A DNA stretch of 64,000 nt from the NCBI GenBank assembly GCA_947650365.1, contig OX393550.1, forward strand, positions 67,077,744 through 67,141,743, given 5' to 3'. The translations under genes were made by a program, and so were the position numbers. Below, in pieces: positions 1-10,071 of the stretch (position 1 is its first letter; every line of letters starts with the position of its first letter). The DNA is from Chamaelirium japonicum (Eukaryota > Streptophyta > Magnoliopsida > Liliales > Melanthiaceae). Under the pieces are notes generated by a model. It was not told the DNA's origin. It made no database searches and saw nothing but the letters and a program-made list of their open reading frames with translations.

Positions 1-185
1 ACGGCCCGCATGCGAAACTTGGGCCCGCACACAACGGCCCGCATGCGAAACTTGGGCCCGCACACAACGGCCCGCATGCGAAACTCGGCCCGCACACAAC
101 GGCCCGCATGCGAAACTCGGCCCGCACACAACGGCCCGCATGCAAAACTCGGCCCGCACACAACGGCCCGCGTGCGAACTAGGCC
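1..185. repeat. 32-33-bp tandem repeat, GC-rich
   Basis: About five head-to-tail units of 32-33 bp run in from the left edge, each built from ACGGCCCGCATGCGAAACT followed by a GGCCCGCACACA block. The units give open frames on both strands only because of their periodic composition; I do not read them as protein coding. The array may belong to the LTR-type sequence that follows, because similar GC-rich minisatellites recur next to LTR-like promoters elsewhere in the window. Confidence 0.9.
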
Positions 186-333
186 CACGTGCGAACTCAA
201 TTCGCGCGCCATGGCCCGACCCAAAACAAACAGGTTCCACCGGACCCGCAACTCGGACACAAAGAGGGGGGCCCACCGGCCCCCCCTTCTAGAAAACCGT
301 GCCCCCTCTTTGTGGAGAGGTGGGGGCGGCCCT

Positions 334-403
334 AAAAGAAAAAGAAAAGAAAAAGAAAAGAAAAAGAAAAAGAAAAGAAAAAGAAAAGAAAGGAAAAGGA
401 AAT
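334..403 (+). repeat. AAAAAG/AAAAG microsatellite tract
   Basis: An almost pure purine run of AAAAG and AAAAAG units. It is simple sequence with no gene signal. Confidence 0.85.
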
Positions 404-706
404 CAAAACCGCCTCGATGCGGGGGGAGGTGGCGTGGACGTCTACGTAGCCGTAGATCCGCGACGATCCCTCGATCCAACGGACAAGATGACGTTGCGTC
501 GCCATCCGATCCAAAAGTGCAACAAGAATAACAACTCGATCTTTAAAGATCGAGTCACATCTAGCCCATAACCACTCCAACTAAAAAGGAGGAAATCGGG
601 GTTTGTTTCCCCAAATAAGGGAACAATATCTCGATGGTTGTGAGGGGAGATATTGGAGGAAACAAAAAGATTTCAGCAATATCTCCCCCAACCGCCCCCC
701 TTTGCC

Positions 707-714
707 TATAAATA
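707..714 (+). promoter_or_regulatory. TATA box of LTR-like promoter
   Basis: TATAAATA lies in a C-rich context followed by a purine-rich start region, the usual shape of a plant LTR promoter. Whether it is active is unknown. Confidence 0.5.
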
Positions 715-1090
715 GAAGGGGTCGGGGAAGGCATCAAGGGTCCGAAAGCCGAAGACGAAAGAGCTTCGCAAGAGAAGCTCCAACGCTCGAAGACCGAAGG
801 CTTCACGAGGCACGGCAAGCATATCCTACGGGAGTCCTTGGCCCTTCAAGTCCTCATCAACGTGAAGACCTTGCACTCGGAGATCAAAGCTTCGACTCCT
901 CGCACGAAGAAGAAAGCGTGGAGAAGAAGACCCGGAGCCGTCATCACCCGATTGCTCCAACGATCTTCATCAGCTCCGAAGAAGCCATAAGCAAAGGCCG
1001 GAGAAGAAGATCGAAGCCGACAACACTCGTCGTCTTCAATCAAGGCATCGACTCCTCGCACGAAGAAGAAAGCCGGGAGAAGAAGGCCTG

Positions 1091-1322
1091 AAGCCGGTGC
1101 TACCCCTGCCGCCTTCGTCAACCAAAAGCCGACGCTACAACCGTCGTGCTAAAGCCGGTGCCACACCCGCCGTCTTCATCAACAAAAGCCGACGCTACAA
1201 CCGTCGCACGAAGATCGGTGCTACACCCGCCGTCTTCATCAACGAAAGTCGACGCCACAACCGTCGCACAAGCATCGGTGCTACCCCCCGCCGAAAAGCC
1301 AAAACCGACGCCACAACCGTCG
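1091..1322. repeat. 60-bp tandem repeat
   Basis: Nearly four units of about 60 bp, each running from AAGCCGGTGCTAC through CCGTCTTCATCAAC to GACGCTACAACCGTCG. The last unit is shortened. A looser GCCAAAGC/AAAGCC repeat continues to about 1660. Because 60 is divisible by three, all frames stay open through the array and create apparent ORFs. Confidence 0.85.
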
Positions 1323-1691
1323 AGGAAGCCGGAAGAGTAAAGAAGCCTTGAAGAGGTAACGCCAGTCGTTCGAGAAGAAGATCGAGTCGAAGCTAAAGTC
1401 AAAGCCGACGCAAAAAGCCAAAGCAAACGCACCGGTAAAGCCCGCGCTAAAGCAACGCACGTGCCAAAGCCAAGCAACTACGACGGTCACGAGCAAAGCA
1501 CCGCACGTTCTAGCCGATACGACGCGAAGTCCGGAAGAACTAAAGCATCGCAAGTCTCTACCCGTCTACGTTCAAGCGCAAGCGCCAAAGCAAAGCAAAA
1601 GCCAGAGCCACGCCAAAGCTACGCCAAAGCCGAAAGCTAAAGCCAAAGCTGACGCCAAAAACACGATCGACGCCGCGAACCGACGATGAAG

Positions 1692-1696
1692 GACGC
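1692..1696. repeat. Target site duplication GACGC, left copy
   Basis: GACGC directly precedes the 5' LTR and is repeated exactly at 13600-13604 after the 3' LTR. The 5-bp length is typical for LTR retrotransposon integration. Confidence 0.95.
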
Positions 1697-4600
1697 TGTA
1701 ACACCTGAGGTGTTAAATTTGAGAATAATAAAAATCCTCCCAGGGCTCTTTTCGTCTTTTTACCGTCAGACTTTCTTGTTGGGTTTTTTCTAGAATAATG
1801 GGTCGTAAACCCATGAGATGTTTTACGTTCACTTTTTCTATATTTTCGAGTACGTCGTATTGGTGTGTCCCGTACAGGGATCGGGTGTATGCGCAGCCTG
1901 TTTCGGCAGCCCGGTAGTTAAAACCCTAGAATTTCGATGGTCAGCCCATTGTCGGTATTGTTTGGTTTACCACAGGAGATTGGGTGATCGGATCGTAGCA
2001 AGGTTGGATACGTTGGGTGAGGCTCTGAAAGAGCTTTTCAACGAGCCTGAGCGAGGGTCGATCCGACACCCGGACAATGAGTTATTGCTATTTTAAAATT
2101 CAGAGTATTTCCTTTATTGTGGGAGATCTACAAGACAGAAAAATATGTACAAAGCGCCGTTGTGTTCGCGTCGATGAGAACTTTCCAACGGGTCCTTCCG
2201 TGCCTACTTCTGACCTCCGGTTTATGACTTATGGCTGATTACTCTTTTCAGCCATGTAATTCGACGGTTCGCACCCGGGTTCCAACCGAGCGCAGTTCAG
2301 GCTCGGGACCAAGCCCGACCAGCCATAGAATCTTTCTTTCAACCTTTTGGCTGGGTTTAGACCCCCTCGATCGCCCTCCCCGGGATTTAAAATTTGAATT
2401 TCGGATGGGGAGGATATGGCAGGATTCGGGATGATAACAACCGGATCTTCTTGCCATAACCACCCCTCCTTGTTAGGGGAGGTCTTAACAAACCCGATTC
2501 CCCAGCCGACTTACCATACCGGCTCCCTCCCTTCTTTCCTTTTTACGTGAACCGAAGAGAGAGAGAGAGAGGACGGAGCGGAGTAGAGAGAGAGAAGACT
2601 AGAGAGAGAAAGAGAGAAAGAGAGAAAGAGAGAGAGAGATCGGGAGAAGGAGGGGAAGAGTAGAGAGATCGAGGGAGAGGACTGGAGAGAGAGAGCGGGC
2701 CCTGCCTCCTCCCCTAACTCCGGCGAGCTCCGAGCCCAGGTTTGCTCACCTCCTTCTCTTCTCCTCTTCCACCCGAACCCAACCCAAAACTTGAGACCCC
2801 TTCCTCCATCCCTTGGCCGAGGCCCACTCGGGTGGAGAACGTCACCACGAACCCACCTTCGGTCCTCGTCGAGAGGACCAATACCCAATCCCCACCGGCG
2901 ATCGCCGGTGCAACCAAAACCAACCCAAACCACCCGCGCAAACCCCTCCGGCCAATGCCTTCCCGGACTCCGACGGTGCTCCGGTCCCCTCCTCCCGTGT
3001 CTCCTCCGTGGGGTGATACGCGGGAGACCGGCCGGGCACCGCCGGCGCACTCAAACCCGGTCACCCCGCCACCGCGCCGTCGTGCAAAAACCAGAGCACT
3101 GGTTTTTCCGTATAGAAGAAACAGCAGGGACCATTCTGTAATTAAAGTTTTATTACAGGTCATTTTGAAAGTATTAACACTGCAACCCGACCCGACTGCA
3201 CAGTAAACCCGATCCATCAGACCCGACCCGCAGACCCAACCTGATAACACAGACCCGACCCAGCAGTGAACCGGTCTGGTTCACCTGAACCAGACCCTTA
3301 AACCGACTAGAAATTGGTTTAGCCGCCATTTCTTCGTCCGATCTCGGAATCGAACGAAACCAGCGGCATTACGACCGGCTCGGAAAATACTACCTGTTGG
3401 CCATATTTAGGTACAGTAATAATACTGTATAGTATCCCCTTTTATCCATGAACCCGATCTAGTCGGCGCACCGTGGTTTGACCGCCAATTCTCCGTCCGA
3501 TCTCGGAATTGGACGAAACCAGTGGAATCGTGCTCAGATCATCGATGCCGATATATGAAACCTATTTTAGGACCCTAGAGACCCCTTTTCCCTATTGAAC
3601 CGATCGTAGACCGGTTTTTACCGGTTCGACCCTAAAACCTCCGACCGAAGTCGGACTCGAGCGAGACCGGATCCCATGGGTCCCTCATCCCTAAACCAAC
3701 TGTTTTAGAAACCTAGTTTGAGTAATTTATGAATGTAACAACTTATACATTTCAAACCATGATGGTCAGTTTCTCCTTCGACGGTACACCGGACCGATAG
3801 GCGTGAGGAGCGTGGACTACTGAGCTATTCTCCAGGTGAACATGATTAATTCTATTCTAGTTAGAGTAGATTGTAGTTGTATCTATAAAATAATAAATAA
3901 AACCGTATGTGGCATAGTATGTCCAATGCATGCAGGCGGGAAACCGGTACTGCATGTGGGAGGTGGGCATACTATCCCTGGCCTCTGAATAATCATATAT
4001 GTAATATTTTGATAGCTGTAACAGATTGACTCAACCTAGATTCACACTAGGATGCATGCAAACAAGTAGATACATGTACTGATTATTTATTAATATTATG
4101 TTGAATGAGTGTGTTTGGTGACCATGGGTCGCGTGGTGTAGTCCAGTTGCTATTGAGCAACAAAGACTGGTGGTCTCAGTGGAGAGACCGGTGGTCTCAG
4201 TAGAGAGACCGGTTGTTGTACTTCCTCAGTCGAGGTTCTCTTCCCAGAGGGAAGACTCACTACTCACGGGCATGGGTAGGGGACCCGAGTGCACAGGATG
4301 GGAGGTGAACCACCGCCTGTGCATAATCCGAATCAAGTAGGTAGGGTCACAGGGTTGGGCAGGCGGTAAAGCCCCTAGTGGCCTAGTAGTCCACCCCTGG
4401 GTAATGACCCCTAAAAGCAAGGTGGGTGGGAGTGCCCCGTGGTGAAAGACCAAGCCCCCTTATGGCCATATGGGTATTTCTGGCTCTCCAGGTACACTTG
4501 GACCCAGGTTCTGTTGGCAGACCCAGTTAGAAAACTGTCGGTTCACTTTAGGAGTAGGTAGAACTAACCTTCGGTGATTAGTTGTATACTTTTAATCTGG

Positions 4601-5224
4601 ATGCTTATTTGTCTTACATTTACTAGTTGTAGTTGTACCATAGTCAAACTGTCATATTAGCTAGCTGAACTATCTTATTTACAATATATGTATGTATATG
4701 TTATCGCCCTCGTAGACTTCTAGAAGGGCAGGGTATGACTATGGTTTACCCTAGCTAGTTTAGGGTTAACGGTTCACTGAGTTTACCTAGTAAACTCACC
4801 CCGTTGTTGCACACTCTTTTCAGGTACCATAGATCCTTCTCAGGCGCTTCCTAGAGGAGCTTGATTAGCTATCGAGGGAGGACATTAGAGGTGTTAACTA
4901 AATTATTATTTCAGTTGATTATGTAATAACGGTAGAACCATATTCTAGATGCTCTGAATAATGCCAGAACCAACAATATTTCTTTGGTAAGCTTCTCCTC
5001 AAAGCTTCTTGCCTGGCAGGCCTTTCCTTAAGGCCAAGTTATTGGTGGGCTTCTCCTCAAAGCCGTCCCTCGATCATCAGCTAGTAAGTAGTTAATGATA
5101 AATTAGTAATAAATAATAAATAATAGAATCAATCTCGAAACCTTATAACATTGACTTACCCTTAAAACCCCATCACCCCCGGGTTTGACTGGTTTACCCT
5201 TGTAGTCAGATTCGGGGCGTGACA
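1697..5224 (+). repeat. 5' LTR of the Tekay element
   Basis: Runs from TGTAACACC to GGCGTGACA and matches 10072-13599 base for base apart from a handful of substitutions. It contains a long GA-rich tract (about 2560-2700), GC-rich sequence and a duplicated 45-bp motif. Just inside the left edge lies a near-palindrome, TAACACCT-G-AGGTGTTA. Short reading frames inside the LTR occur identically in both LTRs and show no protein homology, so I do not call them genes. Confidence 0.97.
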
Positions 5225-5226
5225 GC

Positions 5227-5238
5227 TGGTATCAGAGC
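5227..5238 (+). other. Primer binding site, tRNA-iMet type
   Basis: TGGTATCAGAGC begins two bases after the 5' LTR. It is complementary to the 3' end of plant initiator tRNA-Met, the usual primer of Tekay and many other plant gypsy elements. Confidence 0.93.
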
Positions 5239-5315
5239 TTAGGGATATGATCCTAAGGGATTTAGTTGTAGGCAGTTTCGTCTAGTTGAGTGCCTGATAG
5301 ATTTGCTTATTGCAG

Positions 5316-6593
5316 ATGGTTGGCACTAGGGGTAGACCCTCTCCTCCTGAGACGTCTGATCCGGTACTGGCTCCTAATCCCATGGAGATGTTCCGCACTA
5401 TGACTCAGATGATGCAGCAACAACAAGCCATGCTGCAGCAACAGCAAGCCATGGTTGCCCAGCAGCAAGCGGCTGCCCAAGAGCAGGCTGCAGCAGCTCA
5501 GGCCGCCTTGGCCCAGTCTCAGGCCCAACAAGCAGCCCAGGAGGGGCTGAGGGCAGATGGAGACATGATGGGAAAGCTCCTGAAGGACTTTCAAACACTG
5601 AAGCCGCCTACCTTCAGGGGTGATCCTAACCCAGTGGAGGCCGACAGGTGGTTGAAGCAGATCGTCAAGGCGCTGGATGCTCTAGAGGTGGTCGGTGAGA
5701 GGAGAGTCACATTGGCCTCTTATCAGCTAGAGGCAGAGGCAGATTTCTGGTGGGACCATGTCCAAAGGTCCCGAGGAGAGAACCAGACGGCTATGACCTG
5801 GGCAGAGTTCGAAGAGGTCTTCCGGGAGAAGTACTTTCCAGAAAGTGTCAGAGATCAGATGGAGCAGAAATTCTTAGACCTGTACCAGGGCAACGAAAGT
5901 GTTGCCCAGTACGAGGCCAAGTTTGACGAGCTTTCTCGCTACGCTCCATACCTGGTGGCCACTGAGGAGCGCAAGGCAAGGAGATTTGAGCGAGGTCTGA
6001 AGCCCGGATTGAAGAGCAGGATTGAAGTATTGAGACTGAAGACCTACCGCGAGGTGGTGGACCGAGCTTTAGTGGCAGAGCGAGGCCAGGAGGAGACCAG
6101 GATGTTTCATGAGAAACGGGGAGGTGGTAGTAGTAGCAGGAGCGATCATGGGTTTCATTCCAAGAAGCCCAGAGTTCAGGAGGCTCCTCCTCGTCAGCAG
6201 CAACACCACTCCCAGGGTCCCCCAGCTTCTCAGGGTCCCAAGTGCTTTAGATGTGGCACGTATGGCCATGTCAGGCGTGATTGCACTCGTCGTCCTTCGC
6301 AGCAGCAGCAGCCAGCCCTACCTGCCCTGCCATATCACCCTCGCCCAGCTTTGACGTACCATCCCCAGCCCCAGCATAAGGCGCCTCAGCATCAACAGGG
6401 TTCCCGACCTTACCACCCTCCCCAACCGCAGCCACTTCAGCAGAGGCCTCAGGCTCGCCAGGGAGGAGGTGGTCAGCAGACGCATGGTCGAGCCTATGCA
6501 CTCATCAGCCAGGATGCTAGAGCTTCTGGGTCTACCATAGAAGGTAAGCCTAGAACCCCTTTTAGTGTAGATTTACTTTTGCTTAGCCAGTAG
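5316..6593 (+). CDS. gag: Gag region of the Tekay element
   Basis: A long open region starting at the first ATG in frame (5316). The N-terminal part is rich in Met and Gln with a QQQ-heavy stretch. A retrotransposon gag domain follows, with the typical W-W-EF spacing around AMTWAEFEEVFREKYFP and further on YLVATEERKARRFERGLKP. The C-terminal part has a CCHC zinc knuckle, CFRCGTYGHVRRDC (6243-6284), for RNA binding, and then a Pro/Gln-rich tail. The product would form the capsid-like particle in the cytoplasm. It lies just after the primer binding site, as expected. Confidence 0.93.
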   Translation: MVGTRGRPSPPETSDPVLAPNPMEMFRTMTQMMQQQQAMLQQQQAMVAQQQAAAQEQAAAAQAALAQSQAQQAAQEGLRADGDMMGKLLKDFQTLKPPTFRGDPNPVEADRWLKQIVKALDALEVVGERRVTLASYQLEAEADFWWDHVQRSRGENQTAMTWAEFEEVFREKYFPESVRDQMEQKFLDLYQGNESVAQYEAKFDELSRYAPYLVATEERKARRFERGLKPGLKSRIEVLRLKTYREVVDRALVAERGQEETRMFHEKRGGGSSSRSDHGFHSKKPRVQEAPPRQQQHHSQGPPASQGPKCFRCGTYGHVRRDCTRRPSQQQQPALPALPYHPRPALTYHPQPQHKAPQHQQGSRPYHPPQPQPLQQRPQARQGGGGQQTHGRAYALISQDARASGSTIEGKPRTPFSVDLLLLSQ

Positions 6594-6640
6594 TTTGCCT
6601 TCTTTTGCTTGCATAACTAGGATGAGTAGATTCTTATAAC

Positions 6641-9600
6641 GTGCACTACTACTTAGGTGTCCTTCCTGTTTTCACCACTCTGGCACGAGTCATGTTCGAC
6701 ACTGGATCGACACACTCCTACATAGTCCCTACCTTTGTAGCTACCTTGGGGCTAGAGTCGGAACCACTCGGTTATGCTCTGTCGGTGGTCTCACCACTAG
6801 GGGCTAGCACAGATGTGGACCGAATATGCAGGAAGTGTGTGCTTTCCGTGGGCGATAACGAGCTTGTGGCCGACTTGATCATCCTTGACCTAGAAGGGTT
6901 GGATGTCCTGCTCGGGATGGACTGGATGGCGGCTTACCATGCGACTCTAGATTGCTTCTCCAAGAAGATCACTTTTCGTCCACCCGGTAGCCCAGAGATT
7001 GTATTCACGGGAGCGAGACTGGCTATTCTATACCCGATGCCTCGGTGGAGGACTTGCCTTAGTCTTCTAGCTCAGTTAGCTAGTGAGACCGAAGGTGTGA
7101 GTTCCTTGGAGCGCTCCCCGGTGGTTCGAGATTTTCCTGACGTGTTTCCAGACCAGCTCCCCGGTCTTCCTCCAGTGCGAGAGGTGGAGTTCAGTATCAA
7201 ATTGCTTCCAGGAACGGCACCGATCTCTATGGCCCCATATCGGATGGCACCGGCGGAGTTACGAGAGTTGAGTACGCAGTTAGAGGAGTTAAGGAGCCTT
7301 GGGTACATTCGCCCCAGTGTCTCTCCATGGGGTGCCCCTGTTCTGTTTGCTCAGAAGAAGGATGGCTCAAAGCGACTCTGTATTGACTACAGGAAACTGA
7401 ATGCGGTCACGGTGAAGAACAGGTATCCTCTCCCGAGGATCGAGGATCTGTTTGACCAGCTAAAGGGTGCTCGGTTCTTCTCAAAGATTGATCTGAGGAC
7501 CGGGTACCACCAGCTCAGGGTGAAGGATGAAGATATCTCAAAGACGGCGTTCCGGACGCGGTACGGGCACTATGAGTTTCTAGTGATGCCGTTCGGTCTG
7601 ACGAATGCCCCGGCAGCCTTTATGGACTTGATGAACCGGGTCTTCAGGCCTTATCTTGACCGGTTCATCGTGGTCTTTGTCGATGACGTATTGATCTTCT
7701 CGAAGTCAGAAGAGGAGCATGCAGAGCATCTAAGGATTGCCCTACAGACGTTGCGAGATCACCAGCTCTATGCCAAGCTCAGCAAGTGTGAGTTTTGGAT
7801 GAGAGAAGTGAAGTTCTTAGGGCATGTGGTTTCAGAAGGAGGTATCTCAGTGGACCCAGCGAAGATCGAGGCAGTACTGAGTTGGGAGTCACCGAGGAAT
7901 GTTTTTGAGATCCGGAGTTTCCTGGGTCTAGCAGGATACTACCGGAGGTTTGTGGCGGGATTCTCGAGACTAGCATTGCCCCTGACTCAGTTGACAAAGA
8001 AGGGGGTAAAGTTCGAGTGGTCAGATGCTTGCGAGCAGTCCTTCCAGGAGCTGAAGCGACGACTCACCACTGCCCCTGTTCTTACAGTGCCAGTTAGTGG
8101 GAAGGGATACGTGGTCTATACAGATGCGTCTCAGTCTGGACTTGGAGGTGTGTTGATGCAAGATGGTAAAGTAGTAGCTTATGCATCGAGACAGTTGAAG
8201 CCTCATGAACAGAACTACCCGACCCATGACCTGGAGCTAGCAGCGGTGGTGTTCGTGCTCAAGATTTGGCGGCACTACCTGTACGGAGAAGACTTTGAGA
8301 TGTACTGTGATCATAAGAGTCTGAGATATATCTGTACCCAGAAAGACCTGAATCTCCGGCAGAGGAGATGGATTGAGGTCTTGAAGGACTTCAACTACAA
8401 CTTCTTCTATCACCCTGGGAAGGCTAATGTGGTGGCGGATGCACTCAGCAGAAAGTTCAAGAGCAAACTATCACGGCTGATAGCTGACAGGCATGAGTTT
8501 CTTATAGCTGTGGAAGGGTATGACCTGATATTGAGAGGAGAGCTCTCAGGTAACCGATTGTTCAGTATCCGGGCTCAGCCTACCTTGATCAAGCAAGTGA
8601 TAGACTCTCAGGCTGAGGATGAGGAGTTGGAAGAGATGCGCTCTCGATTGATTGGAGGAGAGGCAGTGGAAGACTGGTCGCTCGACTCTGAAGGTGGGCT
8701 AAGGTACAAAAGAAGGTTGTGTCTACCGAAGATCCAGGAGGTCCGAGAGAAAGTCCTTGCAGAGGCACATCGCTCTCGATACATGGTACACCCTGGAAGT
8801 ACCAAGATGTATCGGGACTTGAAGAATCAGTTCTGGTGGAACGGGATGAAGAAAGACGTAGCTGAGTTCGTAGCAAAGTGCCTAACATGTCAGCAAGTTA
8901 AGGCAGAGCACCAGAAACCTGCAGGACCCCTTCATCCGCTTCCAGTGGCTGAGTGGAAGTGGGAGCACATCACGATGGATTTTGTTTCAGGATTACCGCC
9001 GACCAGGAGGAGGCATGATTCAGTATGGGTGATTGTGGACAGACTGACCAAGTCTGCCCACTTTCTTCCAGTCAGGATTACTTTTTCCCTACCTGAGCTG
9101 AGCAGACTCTACATAGCAGAGATAGTTCGGTTGCACGGGATTCCGGTGAGCATAGTCTCAGATCGAGACCCCAGGTTTGTCTCAGGATTCTGGAGGAGCT
9201 TACAGACTGCATTAGGGACCCAGCTCAATTTTAGCACGGCCTTTCATCCTCAGACGGACGGTCAGTCAGAGAGGACCATCCAGATCTTGGAGGACATGCT
9301 TCGGGCATGCTCTATAGACTTTGCAGGTAATTGGGATGAGCACTTGCCACTAGTGGAGTTCTCATACAACAACAGCTTTCAGGCAAGCATTGGCATGGCT
9401 CCTTACGAGGCTCTATATGGGAGGCCTTGTCGTTCCCCTATCTGTTGGGCAGAAGTTGGAGAGCGTAGTCTTCTGGGACCAGAGTTGGTGCAGGAGACAA
9501 CGGAGAAGATACAACTGATCAGGGAAAGGCTTCGTACAGCTCAGAGCAGGCAGAAGAGCTATGCAGACGTTCGTAGGCGACCTCTGGAGTTCGAGGTTGG

Positions 9601-10018
9601 AGACCATGTTTTCCTACGGGTTTCCCCTAAGCGTGGTGTCTTTCGGTTCGGAAAGAGGGGGAAGCTAGCGCCGAGGTTTACGGGACCGTTCGAGATATTG
9701 GATCGAGTGGGCGAGGTGGCATATCGCCTGGCCCTGCCACCACGCCTCTCAGCAGTCCACCCGGTGTTCCATGTGTCGATGCTTCGGAGGTACATGCCGG
9801 ACTCGTCACATGTGCTGGATTGGCAGGACTTGGAGCTCAGTGCAGATGCCACATTTGAGGAGCGTCCGGTCCGTGTTTTGGCTTCTGAGGATAGGGTGCT
9901 TCGCACTAAGACCATCAGGATGGTCAAGATCCTTTGGAGTCATCGAGGCGAGGACGAGGCCACATGGGAGGTGGAGTCTGATATGTTGCACTTGTACCCT
10001 TATCTTTTCGATGCTTGA
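6641..10018 (+). CDS. pol: Pol region: protease, RT, RNase H, integrase, chromodomain-like tail
   Basis: A long open region with the full gypsy domain order. An aspartic protease ([12 protein letters not shown]) lies near the N-terminus. Reverse transcriptase follows with [33 protein letters not shown] and the catalytic FVDD box near 7674. RNase H starts at [17 protein letters not shown]. Integrase has an HHCC finger (HPGSTKM...CLTCQQ) and the D, D, E signature in [17 protein letters not shown] and [14 protein letters not shown]. The last part, [19 protein letters not shown] onward, is the chromodomain-like end of chromoviruses, thought to guide insertion to heterochromatin. The coordinates are those of the open region. 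It does not start with ATG, so it is probably made as part of a polyprotein. Confidence 0.93.
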   Translation: MHYYLGVLPVFTTLARVMFDTGSTHSYIVPTFVATLGLESEPLGYALSVVSPLGASTDVDRICRKCVLSVGDNELVADLIILDLEGLDVLLGMDWMAAYHATLDCFSKKITFRPPGSPEIVFTGARLAILYPMPRWRTCLSLLAQLASETEGVSSLERSPVVRDFPDVFPDQLPGLPPVREVEFSIKLLPGTAPISMAPYRMAPAELRELSTQLEELRSLGYIRPSVSPWGAPVLFAQKKDGSKRLCIDYRKLNAVTVKNRYPLPRIEDLFDQLKGARFFSKIDLRTGYHQLRVKDEDISKTAFRTRYGHYEFLVMPFGLTNAPAAFMDLMNRVFRPYLDRFIVVFVDDVLIFSKSEEEHAEHLRIALQTLRDHQLYAKLSKCEFWMREVKFLGHVVSEGGISVDPAKIEAVLSWESPRNVFEIRSFLGLAGYYRRFVAGFSRLALPLTQLTKKGVKFEWSDACEQSFQELKRRLTTAPVLTVPVSGKGYVVYTDASQSGLGGVLMQDGKVVAYASRQLKPHEQNYPTHDLELAAVVFVLKIWRHYLYGEDFEMYCDHKSLRYICTQKDLNLRQRRWIEVLKDFNYNFFYHPGKANVVADALSRKFKSKLSRLIADRHEFLIAVEGYDLILRGELSGNRLFSIRAQPTLIKQVIDSQAEDEELEEMRSRLIGGEAVEDWSLDSEGGLRYKRRLCLPKIQEVREKVLAEAHRSRYMVHPGSTKMYRDLKNQFWWNGMKKDVAEFVAKCLTCQQVKAEHQKPAGPLHPLPVAEWKWEHITMDFVSGLPPTRRRHDSVWVIVDRLTKSAHFLPVRITFSLPELSRLYIAEIVRLHGIPVSIVSDRDPRFVSGFWRSLQTALGTQLNFSTAFHPQTDGQSERTIQILEDMLRACSIDFAGNWDEHLPLVEFSYNNSFQASIGMAPYEALYGRPCRSPICWAEVGERSLLGPELVQETTEKIQLIRERLRTAQSRQKSYADVRRRPLEFEVGDHVFLRVSPKRGVFRFGKRGKLAPRFTGPFEILDRVGEVAYRLALPPRLSAVHPVFHVSMLRRYMPDSSHVLDWQDLELSADATFEERPVRVLASEDRVLRTKTIRMVKILWSHRGEDEATWEVESDMLHLYPYLFDA

Positions 10019-10057
10019 TTCTATTTTCTATCTAATTTTCGAGGACGAAAATTTCTT

Positions 10058-10071
10058 TAAGGTGTGTAGGT
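10058..10071 (+). other. Polypurine tract region before the 3' LTR
   Basis: The purine-rich stretch TTAAGGTGTGTAGGT lies directly before the 3' LTR, after a GAGGACGAAAATTTC block that is very common at this place in Tekay-type elements. It would prime plus-strand synthesis. Confidence 0.8.

Larger units (their letters stand above)
404..1691 (+). mobile_element. Old LTR-type sequence, left half
   Basis: Non-coding sequence with an LTR-like promoter (TATAAATA at 707-714), then purine-rich and tandem-repeat sequence. The right half appears to continue at 13605, because the Tekay element between them is bounded by a clean 5-bp target duplication. The half beyond the insertion carries AATAAAG near 13881, as expected of an LTR polyadenylation region. 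I infer a decayed Ty3/gypsy-like LTR or leader. No protein domain is recognisable in either half, so the family assignment is weak. Confidence 0.45.

Noticed and set aside
10-818. Open frames of 60-170 codons on both strands at the left edge
   Set aside because: They run over tandem repeats and A/G-rich simple sequence. The peptides are periodic, with no domain, and similar lengths occur in several phases.
2511-3250. Open frames of up to 179 codons inside the 5' LTR, repeated in the 3' LTR
   Set aside because: They are identical in both LTRs, overlap each other on both strands and read simple Ser/Arg-rich sequence from GA tracts. LTRs of this family do not code for proteins.
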